Of a DNA stretch of 64,000 bases, positions 25,509-31,987 are shown piece by piece. A program made the translations under genes and the position numbers. Position 1 is the stretch's first letter; each line of letters starts with the position of its first letter. The stretch spans positions 248,001-312,000 of the forward strand of contig NZ_KB907927.1 of assembly GCF_000382285.1 (NCBI RefSeq), given 5' to 3'. This stretch comes from Solimonas variicoloris DSM 15731. GTDB taxonomy: Bacteria > Pseudomonadota > Gammaproteobacteria > Nevskiales > Nevskiaceae. Below the pieces are notes generated by a model. The model saw only the letters and a list, made by a program, of their open reading frames with translations. It ran no database searches and was not told the origin of the DNA.

Positions 25509-25526
25509 GTCGCTCCGCCACCGGAA

Positions 25527-26915
25527 TCAGATTGCGGCCGAATGCCGCGCCGGCGGCGTGGCCGGAGCGTAGCGGTCGAACACGCGGGCGATGTTGCGGA
25601 CCAGCGGGCGGCCGCGCGGCGTGACCAGCAGGCGCTCGCCGTCGACGCGCACCAGGCCGTCGTCGGCGAGCTCGCGCAGCGCATCGCGCGCGTCGTGGAA
25701 ATGTGCCCAGAAGGCGACTCCGTGGCGGGCGCCGAGCACAGCGCCATCGACTTCGCCGGCGCACATGATCCGGTCGATCACATCGCGACGCAGCAGGTCC
25801 TCGGCGTCGAGGCGCAGGCCGCGCGCCACCGGCAGCAGCCCGGCGTCGACGCATTGCAGATAGTCATCGAGCCGCTTGGCGTTCTGCGCATAGCAGTCGG
25901 CGATGCGGCTGATCGCGCTCATGCCGATGCCGATCAGCTCGGCACCGGCATGCGTCGAATAGCCCTGGAAGTTGCGATGCAGGCCACCCTGCTCCAGCGC
26001 CCGTGCCAGATCGTCGCCCGGGCGCGCGAAGTGATCCATGCCGATGCGGCGATAGCCGGCGGCCGTGAATATCTCCACCGCGGCGCGCAGCAGGTCGAGA
26101 CGGGTACCGGCGTCCGGCAGTTCGTCGCGCCGGATCTGCCGCTGCGCCGGAAACATCTGCGGCATGTGCGCGTACGCGTAGACGGCGATGCGGTCGGGCT
26201 GCAGTGCGGCGACCTGGGCGAGCGTTCTCTCGAATGATGCCGGCGTCTGCCGCGGCAGGCCGTAGATGAGGTCGATGGCGACCGAGCGGATGCCGGCGGC
26301 ACGCGCCGCCTCGACGGCGGCCTCGGTCAGCGCCAGCGGCTGCTCGCGATTGATCGCCTGCTGCACCGCCGGATCGAGATCCTGCACGCCGAAGCTGACA
26401 CGATTGAAGCCGAGCTCGGCGAGCGCGCGCAGGCGGCCGGCATCGACGGTGCGCGGGTCGATTTCCAGCGAGTACTCGCGCTCGGCGTCCGTGACGAAGC
26501 CGAACTGCCGTTCGAGCGTCGACATCAGCTGCTCGAACTGGCGTTCGTCGAGCTCGGTCGGCGTGCCGCCGCCGAAATGCAGCTGGCGGACGCCGCGCCC
26601 CTGGCCGTCCCACAACTCGCCCCACAGACGGATCTCGTCGACGAGACGGTCAGTGTAGCGCTCGACCATCGCGCGCTGACGATTGATCACGCGCGTGCAC
26701 GCGCAATAGAAGCAGGGACTGGTGCAGAACGGCACGTGCAGATAGATCGACGGCGGCGAGCCCGGCGGCACGCGCGCGATCGCCGCGCGCAGATCGTCGA
26801 GGCCGAAACGCTCGTCGAACTGCAGCGCGGTCGGATAGGAGGTATAGCGCGGCACCGAACCGCCGTAGCGGCGGATCAGGTCGGCGTCGAAATCGGAATT
26901 GTCGCGGGAGGCCAT
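25527..26915 (-). CDS. hemN: Oxygen-independent coproporphyrinogen III oxidase
   Basis: A 462-residue radical-SAM enzyme converting coproporphyrinogen III to protoporphyrinogen IX without oxygen, so haem can be made anaerobically. The cluster motif is FCTSPCFYCACTRV (Cys64, Cys68, Cys71) preceded by IYLHVPF; the SAM-binding HFGGGTPTEL, EIDPRTVD and FGVQDLDPAVQQAINR segments follow; the C-terminal HemN domain is present. The start is the ATG at 26915; the frame extends further upstream but without family similarity. It is read towards the cco operon, and the two FNR-like boxes in the gap to ompW give it a low-oxygen promoter of its own. Confidence 0.96.
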   Translation of the reverse strand: MASRDNSDFDADLIRRYGGSVPRYTSYPTALQFDERFGLDDLRAAIARVPPGSPPSIYLHVPFCTSPCFYCACTRVINRQRAMVERYTDRLVDEIRLWGELWDGQGRGVRQLHFGGGTPTELDERQFEQLMSTLERQFGFVTDAEREYSLEIDPRTVDAGRLRALAELGFNRVSFGVQDLDPAVQQAINREQPLALTEAAVEAARAAGIRSVAIDLIYGLPRQTPASFERTLAQVAALQPDRIAVYAYAHMPQMFPAQRQIRRDELPDAGTRLDLLRAAVEIFTAAGYRRIGMDHFARPGDDLARALEQGGLHRNFQGYSTHAGAELIGIGMSAISRIADCYAQNAKRLDDYLQCVDAGLLPVARGLRLDAEDLLRRDVIDRIMCAGEVDGAVLGARHGVAFWAHFHDARDALRELADDGLVRVDGERLLVTPRGRPLVRNIARVFDRYAPATPPARHSAAI

Positions 26916-26970
26916 GGCGTCCACCGGCAGAGGGGCGGCGCGATTTTGGGAAGCGCGCCGCGCGCCCGCC

Positions 26971-26984
26971 TTGATCCGGATCAG
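26971..26984 (-). promoter_or_regulatory. FNR/Anr-like box upstream of hemN
   Basis: TTGAT-CCGG-ATCAG matches the consensus at nine of ten positions. Its centre is 62 bp from the hemN ATG, and on the minus strand the -10 position (26943-26948) reads CAAAAT. It is one of two boxes in the divergent hemN-ompW gap. Confidence 0.75.
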
Positions 26985-27002
26985 GGTTTGTCCGCAGCGC
27001 CG

Positions 27003-27016
27003 ATGATCCTCGTCAA
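27003..27016 (+). promoter_or_regulatory. FNR/Anr-like box upstream of ompW
   Basis: ATGAT-CCTC-GTCAA matches the consensus at eight of ten positions. Its centre is 66 bp from the ompW ATG and the -10 position (27039-27044) reads GACACT. FNR control of ompW is known in enterobacteria, which supports the call. Confidence 0.6.
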
Positions 27017-27075
27017 TGTTGGCTTGGCGCTGCCCGCCGACACTGCGCTCCGCATTCACCCACCGGAGCATCACG

Positions 27076-27681
27076 ATGAAAAAGACCCTCCTCCCGATCG
27101 CTGCAGGCCTCGCTGTGCTTTCGTATTCGGCGCTGGCGCCGGCGTACGAGAGCGGTGACTGGGTCGCACGCGTCGGCACGCACTACATCGATCCGAAGAG
27201 CGACAACAACGACACCGCCGACGTCAAGGGCGCGCTCGGCCTGACCGGCAGCGTGTCGTACTTCATCGCCCCGCAGTTCGCCGCCGAGCTGCTGCTGGCG
27301 GCGCCGTACAAGCACGACATCGAGCTCAAGGACGGCACCGAGGTCGGCAGCACGCGGCACCTGCCGCCGACGCTGTCGCTCGTCTGGTATCCGCAGCTCG
27401 ACAAGACCTGGCACCCGTTCGTCGGTGCCGGTCTGAACTACACGACGTTCTTCGATGAGAGCACCAAGGGGCCGCTGGCCGGCACCAAGCTCAAGCTCGA
27501 CGACTCGTTCGGTATCGCCGCGGTCGTCGGTCTGCAGGTCGATTTCACGCCGCAGTGGAGCGTCGTCGTCGATGCCCGCTACTTCGATATCGACACCAAG
27601 GCCAAGGTCGACGGCACGTCGATCGGTACCGTCGAGATCGATCCGTTCGGCTACGGCGTCAGCGTCGGCTATCGCTTCTAA
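27076..27681 (+). CDS. ompW: OmpW-family outer-membrane protein
   Basis: A 201-residue outer-membrane eight-stranded barrel. It has a signal peptide (MKKTLLPIAAGLAVLSYSAL, cleavage after the following APA region), the N-terminal GDWVARVGTHYIDP typical of OmpW, the PPTLSLVWYP and HPFVGAGLNYTTFF strands and a C-terminal strand ending in Tyr-Arg-Phe. GGAG twelve bases before the ATG at 27076 fixes the start. OmpW proteins form narrow hydrophobic channels and are induced on transition to anaerobic growth. It is divergent from hemN, and each gene has its own FNR-like box. Confidence 0.93.
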   Translation: MKKTLLPIAAGLAVLSYSALAPAYESGDWVARVGTHYIDPKSDNNDTADVKGALGLTGSVSYFIAPQFAAELLLAAPYKHDIELKDGTEVGSTRHLPPTLSLVWYPQLDKTWHPFVGAGLNYTTFFDESTKGPLAGTKLKLDDSFGIAAVVGLQVDFTPQWSVVVDARYFDIDTKAKVDGTSIGTVEIDPFGYGVSVGYRF

Positions 27682-27701
27682 GGGGGACGTCGCGGGCGGC
27701 C

Positions 27702-27715
27702 ATGACTTCGGTCAA
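27702..27715 (+). promoter_or_regulatory. FNR-like box downstream of ompW
   Basis: ATGAC-TTCG-GTCAA, seven of ten consensus matches with near-perfect dyad symmetry. It lies 20 bp after the ompW stop. The class II -10 position (27738-27743) reads GAACAT. No protein-coding start follows on this strand; a terminator follows at 27830. The box is weaker than those for cco and hemN. Confidence 0.45.
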
Positions 27716-27749
27716 TGCGCCGCCCGCACCTTTCGAGGAACATTTTTTT

Positions 27750-27857
27750 AACGAGAACGCGCGACGCCCAGTCGATATCGACCCGGCATCGCGGCGTTGT
27801 CAACCGAGCCCTCCTCTGGCTGGCGTACCGATGGCGGACGCCGGCCATCTTTTTTTG
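27750..27857 (+). ncRNA. Candidate FNR-dependent small RNA
   Basis: If the FNR-like box at 27702-27715 acts as a class II site, transcription would start near 27750 and end in the T-run at 27850-27856, giving an RNA of about 105 nt. No plausible open frame lies in it. A short hairpin (AGCC 27807-27810 with GGCT 27818-27821) presents CTCCTCT in its loop, which is complementary to Shine-Dalgarno sequences, and the terminator hairpin follows at once. This layout resembles FnrS, AniS and other regulators of translation under low oxygen. The alternative is that the region is simply the 3' untranslated part of ompW mRNA. Confidence 0.4.
27830..27856 (+). terminator. Rho-independent terminator
   Basis: Stem GATGGC (27830-27835) with GCCATC (27844-27849), loop GGACGCCG, followed by seven T residues. 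It can only act on plus-strand transcripts, so it ends either ompW mRNA or the candidate small RNA. Confidence 0.75.
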
Positions 27858-27919
27858 CGTGATGCAGGCACGTTCCGCTGCGCGCCAGCGCAGCGTCAGG
27901 TGCGCCGCGCGACACCGAT

Positions 27920-30071
27920 CTAGCCGCGGCTCTCGATGCGGTGGATCGCCTCGGCCAGCTCGCCGATCGGCACCGCCTGCGAATACAGGAAGCCCTGTCC
28001 TTCCTGGCAGCCCTGCTCGCGCAGCGCACGGGCCTGCGCCTCGGTCTCGATGCCCTCGGCGACGACGTCGATGCCCATGTGCCGTCCCATGGCGATGATC
28101 GCCGCGGTGACCGCCGCATGGCGCATGCCGGCCGCTACGTCCTGCACGAATACGCGGTCGATCTTCAGGCGGTCGAGCGGAAAACGCGTGACCTGCGAAA
28201 GACTCGAATAGCCGGTGCCGAAGTCGTCGATCGCCACACGCACGCCGAGCTCGTGCAGCTGCATGATCGCGTGCGCGACGTCGTCGTCGACGAACGCACT
28301 CTCGGTGATCTCGAGCTCCAGGCGTTCCGGATCGAAGTTGTTGTCGGCCAGCGTGTCGCTGACGATTTCGATCATGTTCGACTCGCGCAGCTGGCGCGGC
28401 GAGAGATTGATGCTCAGGCGCAGCCCCGGTACGCCATCGGCATCGAGCTGGCTGATCTCGCGGCAGGCGGTGCGCAGCACCCATTCGCCGATCGGCGCGA
28501 TCAGGCCGGTCTGCTCGGCCACCGGGATGAAATGCGCCGGCGACGTCGTCGCCCCGTCCACGCCCGGCCAGCGCAGCAGCGCTTCGACGCCGGTGACCCG
28601 CGCCGAACGCAGATCAACCTGCGGCTGATAGGCCACGCAGAACTCGTTGCGTCCCATCGCCAGCCGCATCGCATGCTCGATGCGCCAGCGTTCGCTGGCG
28701 GCGTCGGCCATCTCGTGGCTGAACGGCATGAAGCGACCGCGGCCCGCTTCCTTGGCGGCGTACATCGCGGTGTCGGCATTCTTGATCAAGTCGTCGACCG
28801 TCACCGCATCGGTCGGGTACAGGCAGATGCCGATGCTCGGCGAAATCTCGACCGTATGGCCGTCGAGCTCCAGCGGCCTGCACAGTTCGCGCACGATCTT
28901 GCGTGCGACGAGCTGCGCGATGATCGGACGGCGGATGCCGGCGAGCACGACGACGAATTCGTCGCCGCCCATGCGGGCGACCATGTCGTTGACGCGAATG
29001 CAGCTGCGCAATCTCGCCGCCACCAGGCCGAGCAGCTTGTCGCCCATGTAGTGTCCGAGCGAATCGTTGACGCGCTTGAAGTTGTCGAGATCGATCAGCA
29101 GCACGCCAACCTGCCCGCCCTCACGCTCGACGGCGCCGATCGCGGCGGCGAGGCGCTCGTGCAGCACCAGGCGGTTCGGCAATCCGGTCAGCGCATCCTG
29201 CTCGGCGATGATGCGCATGTGCTCTTCGTAGCGCTTGCGCTCGCTGAGGTCGTAGAGGATGGCGATGTAGCCGAACAGCGTACCGCTGCGATTGCGCAGC
29301 CCGGACACCGCGAGGTGGATCGGCACGCGCGTGCCGTCGGCGCAGCGCCACACGTATTCGCGCATCTCGCCGTTGCCGAACGGCATCGCGCCGCGCCGGC
29401 CGCGCGCCGGTCCCGGCTCGGCACTGTCGTCAAGCTCGATCAGCGGGACCGCCGAGCCCGCCTGCTCGCGCACGACGATCGGCAGACGCTGCCCGAGCAG
29501 GTCGGCCTTGCGCAGGCGCAGCACGCGCTCGGCCGACGGACTGAATTCGAGCACGCGCCCGTCGATGTCGGTGGCGATGATCGGGAACGCCGCCGAGTCG
29601 ATGATCGACTGCGCCAGCGCCGACGCCTCATCGGCGCGCTGGCGCGCGGCATGGCGCTCGCTGGCATCGAAGATCGAGGCCAGCACCATGACGTCGCTGC
29701 CGGAACGCAGCACGTCGAGTCCGACTTCGATCGGCAGACGGCTGCCGTCCTTGCGCACGCCGAACAGTTCGCGCCCGGCCCCCATCTCGCGGGTGCCCGG
29801 GCTTCTGCATGAAGCGCGTGCGCTCCGCGGCGTGCGCGGCGCGCTTGTCGTCCGGCACCAGCGCATCGATCGGCAGGTCGCGAAGCTCGGCAGTCTCGTA
29901 GCCGAACAAGCGTGCGGCCCGGTGGTTGGCGAGCTCGATGCGGCCATCGGCGTTGACCAGCATCACCGCGCTCGGCATGACATCGAGCACCGCGCCCAGC
30001 CAGCCGGCGCTATGCGCCGCGGCAATGTCGCGGGAGCGCTCGGCGACGCTGGCCTGTTCATCGTTCGACAT
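27920..30071 (-). pseudogene. PAS-PAS-GGDEF-EAL cyclic-di-GMP protein with a one-base frameshift
   Basis: The sequence encodes a first PAS domain (from the ATG at 30071), a second PAS domain, a diguanylate cyclase domain with intact GGDEF (VARMGGDEFVVVLAG) and a phosphodiesterase domain with GVEALLRW. The reading frame breaks inside PAS 1 at 29796-29801: a CCCGGG run there carries one extra G. Removing it restores a continuous protein of about 716 residues (QKPG joins TREMGAGRELFG). Either this is a real inactivating frameshift or an assembly error; downstream of the break the frame is clean to the stop, favouring a recent event or an error. An FNR-like box precedes it, and PAS sensing suggests an oxygen- or redox-linked c-di-GMP enzyme. 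Confidence 0.85.
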
Positions 30072-30161
30072 GCTGATGCCCGTCCGCGGCTGCCGTTCCG
30101 GGATGCCCGCTCGGCAGCATTTCGTATCGTCGCAGTAGAGGTGAATCGGCCCGCCTCGCCC

Positions 30162-30175
30162 ATGATCTGCATCAA
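30162..30175 (-). promoter_or_regulatory. FNR-like box upstream of the GGDEF-EAL gene
   Basis: ATGAT-CTGC-ATCAA, nine of ten consensus matches. On the minus strand the -10 position (30134-30139) reads TCTACT. In the plus direction no -10-like sequence occurs, so the box most likely serves the GGDEF-EAL gene, about 97 bp upstream of its start. Confidence 0.55.
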
Positions 30176-30373
30176 GCCGGCAGGCTTGCCTGTTGCCCGC
30201 CCGCCGCTGCCCGCTTCTGGCCACCTGCACCGCCCCTGGCCGGCTGTCAACTCCGCCCCCTGCCGCCGCCCGTCGGCGAAGCCTTGGTGACATGCCGATT
30301 CCAATAGCGTTGCAGATGCACTTCTCCTACGATAGCCACGCCCGTGTCGGGTTTTCATCGAGGAGAGTGTTGG

Positions 30374-30778
30374 ATGGCGACTGCGAAGAAGAAGGCGGCG
30401 GCGAAGAAGGCCCCGGCCAAGAAGGCCGTAAAGAAGGCGGCGGCGAAGAAGGCCCCGGCCAAGAAGGTGGTGAAGAAGGCGGCGGCGAAGAAGGCCCCGG
30501 CCAAGAAGGTGGTGAAGAAGGCCAAGCGCAAGCCGAGCGCCGCCCTCATGAAGCCGATGACGCCGAGCCCGGTGCTCGCCGAGATCGTCGGCGCCAAGCC
30601 GCAGCCGCGCGGCCAGATCACCAAGAACCTCTGGGCTTACATCAAGAAGAACGGCCTGCAGGACAAGGTCAACAAGCGGCAGATCAACGCCGACGAGAAG
30701 CTGAAGAAGATCTTCGGCGGCAAGTCCAGCGTCAGCATGTTCGAGATGACCGCCCTGGTCAGCAAGCACATCAGCTGA
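30374..30778 (+). CDS. SWIB/MDM2-domain protein with histone-H1-like lysine/alanine tail
   Basis: A 134-residue basic protein. Residues 5-52 are a low-complexity tail made of three 14-residue repeats (KKAAAKKAPAKKVV type) like eukaryotic histone H1 and bacterial HctB/AlgP tails. Residues about 63-134 form a SWIB domain (LWAYIKKNGLQD, then INADEKLKKIFGG). SWIB proteins of this type occur in chlamydiae and many proteobacteria; a role in DNA compaction or topology is likely but unproven. GGAG twelve bases before the ATG supports the start; a longer start at 30344 has no support. It is a single-gene unit divergent from the GGDEF-EAL gene. Confidence 0.9.
   Translation: MATAKKKAAAKKAPAKKAVKKAAAKKAPAKKVVKKAAAKKAPAKKVVKKAKRKPSAALMKPMTPSPVLAEIVGAKPQPRGQITKNLWAYIKKNGLQDKVNKRQINADEKLKKIFGGKSSVSMFEMTALVSKHIS
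30389..30514 (+). repeat. Three tandem 42-bp repeats inside the SWIB gene
   Basis: Three copies of a 42-bp unit (30389-30430, 30431-30472, 30473-30514), the last two identical and the first differing only at its 3' end. Each encodes 14 residues of the lysine/alanine-rich tail. In-frame copy-number change by slippage would vary tail length. Confidence 0.9.
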
Positions 30779-30944
30779 GGCCACTCAGGCAGGAAGCCGC
30801 GACGCAGGCATCGGGCTTGTGTCGCGTTCCTCGCCGTCATCCGCGGGCGGGAACCTCTCCTGCCCCGGTTTTGCGGGAACCTGCCATGCAGAGGGCATCC
30901 GCATGCCGCGTCGTCGGCAGGATTGTCCGTCGGCGGCGCCGAGC

Positions 30945-31031
30945 TGGTGCCCGAGGCCGGACTCGAACCGGCATGACCGCGAGGCCGGGGGATTTTAAGT
31001 CCCCTGCGTCTACCGATTTCGCCACTCGGGC
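30945..31031 (-). tRNA. tRNA-Leu(TAA)
   Basis: An 87-nt class II tRNA with long variable arm. The acceptor stem is GCCCGAG/CTCGGGC, the anticodon loop reads CTTAAAA with anticodon TAA, the T-arm has GGTTCGAGTCC, and CCA is encoded. It is the third tRNA of the Gly-Cys-Leu set, equivalent to E. coli leuZ. Confidence 0.96.
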
Positions 31032-31040
31032 AGAAGAAAG

Positions 31041-31114
31041 TGGAGGCTAGGGTCGGAATTGAACCGGCGTACGCGGATTTGCAGTCCGCTGCATGACCAC
31101 TCTGCCACCTAGCC
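31041..31114 (-). tRNA. tRNA-Cys(GCA)
   Basis: A 74-nt tRNA with acceptor stem GGCTAGG/CCTAGCC, discriminator U, anticodon GCA in the loop CTGCAAA, T-arm GGTTCAATTCC and encoded CCA. Nine bases separate it from tRNA-Leu. It is equivalent to E. coli cysT. Confidence 0.96.
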
Positions 31115-31163
31115 CCATGGTCGTGAAGGACCGAGATTGTAACGGCCCAGCGACTCGACTAAC

Positions 31164-31194
31164 AAAAAACCCCGTGGTCTGCACCGCCGGGGTT
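31164..31194 (-). terminator. Rho-independent terminator between tRNA-Gly and tRNA-Cys
   Basis: On the minus strand, AACCCCG pairs with CGGGGTT across a 13-nt loop, followed by a T-run (complement of 31164-31169). It lies just after tRNA-Gly, so part of the transcription from the Gly promoter would stop before tRNA-Cys and tRNA-Leu. Confidence 0.7.
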
Positions 31195-31202
31195 GTTCGA
31201 TT

Positions 31203-31278
31203 TGGAGCGGGAAACGAGGCTCGAACTCGCGACCTCAACCTTGGCAAGGTTGCGCTCTACCAACTGAGCTATTCCCGC
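31203..31278 (-). tRNA. tRNA-Gly(GCC)
   Basis: A 76-nt tRNA with acceptor stem GCGGGAA/TTCCCGC, D-arm AGCTCAGTTGGTAGAGC, anticodon GCC in CTTGCCAAG, T-arm GAGTTCGAGCCTC and encoded CCA. It is equivalent to E. coli glyW and lies 82 bp beyond the pgsA stop. Confidence 0.97.
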
Positions 31279-31291
31279 ATCGAGGACGCGT

Positions 31292-31319
31292 ATTTTAGAG
31301 ACCGGGCGACCTAAGTCAA
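31292..31319 (-). promoter_or_regulatory. Sigma-70 promoter of tRNA-Gly
   Basis: On the minus strand TTGACT (31314-31319) and TAAAAT (31292-31297) are separated by 16 bp. A GC-rich discriminator (CGCGTCC) and a start about 7 bp before the tRNA fit a stable-RNA promoter under stringent control. Confidence 0.75.
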
Positions 31320-31360
31320 GCATTTTATTAGGTCATTTTTTCATCAATTGATGCGAAGGG

Positions 31361-31939
31361 CTATTCGCCGCTCTCCCGCATCATCGGCCACGCGGCACGC
31401 AGATAGATCACCATGCTCCAGATCGTCAGCGCGGCGGCGACGAACAACAGCCAGTAGCCGAGCTCGTACCAGGCGATGCCGAAGGTGCGGGTCTGCCAGA
31501 TCATCATCCCGATCGCGGTCATCTGCACCGCGGTCTTCCATTTGCCGACCCAGCTGACGGCGACGCTGGTGCGCGCGCCGAGCTCCGCCATCCATTCGCG
31601 CAGCGCCGAGATCGTGATCTCGCGGCCGATGATGATCGCGACCAGCACGCCGAGCAGATCGGCGGGGCTGTTCTGCACGTAGGCGTCGCGCAGCAGCATC
31701 ACGAGGCAGACGGCGACCAGCAGCTTGTCGGCGACCGGGTCGAGGAAGGCGCCGAACTTGGTGGTCTGCTTCCAGCGCCGCGCCAGGTAGCCGTCGAGCC
31801 AGTCGGTGATCGCAGCGGCGGCGTAGAGGACGGTGGCGACCTGCCGGGCATGCGCCCATTGCACATAGAACAGGCCCAGCACGACCGGAATCACGGCGAC
31901 GCGCAGCAGCGTCAGGACCAGGGGCAGATTGAGACGCAC
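31361..31939 (-). CDS. pgsA: CDP-diacylglycerol-glycerol-3-phosphate phosphatidyltransferase
   Basis: A 192-residue inner-membrane enzyme making phosphatidylglycerol phosphate. The CDP-alcohol phosphotransferase signature D-G-x2-A-R-x8-G-x3-D-x3-D is visible as DWLDGYLARRW ... FGAFLDPVADKL. The N-terminal NLPLVLTLLRVAVIPVVL helix is typical of PgsA. The start is a GTG at 31939. The gene follows uvrC and precedes tRNA-Gly as in E. coli. A short palindrome (CATCAATTGATG) lies just after its stop. Confidence 0.95.
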   Translation of the reverse strand: MRLNLPLVLTLLRVAVIPVVLGLFYVQWAHARQVATVLYAAAAITDWLDGYLARRWKQTTKFGAFLDPVADKLLVAVCLVMLLRDAYVQNSPADLLGVLVAIIIGREITISALREWMAELGARTSVAVSWVGKWKTAVQMTAIGMMIWQTRTFGIAWYELGYWLLFVAAALTIWSMVIYLRAAWPMMRESGE

Positions 31940-31987
31940 CGTTTGCTTCCTTCGCCGCGGCAGGCAGGTCAGCCGCGATAGTAACGA

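Noticed and set aside
27731-27750. T-run at 27743-27749 as a terminator of ompW
   Set aside because: The only stem before it is CCT-TTCG-AGG, three base pairs, too weak.
28775-28790. TTGATCAA inside the GGDEF-EAL gene as an FNR site
   Set aside because: The half-sites are not separated by four bases and it lies inside coding sequence.
30389-30514. Tandem 42-bp repeats as a possible CRISPR
   Set aside because: No spacers between units, in-frame coding repeats, and no cas genes.
30945-31278. tRNA cluster as an integration site of a mobile element
   Set aside because: No integrase and no partial tRNA duplicate nearby; surrounding genes are in conserved order.
31342-31353. CATCAATTGATG palindrome after pgsA
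   Set aside because: Half-sites lack the 4-bp spacer for FNR and no T-run follows on the minus strand; I could not assign a role.
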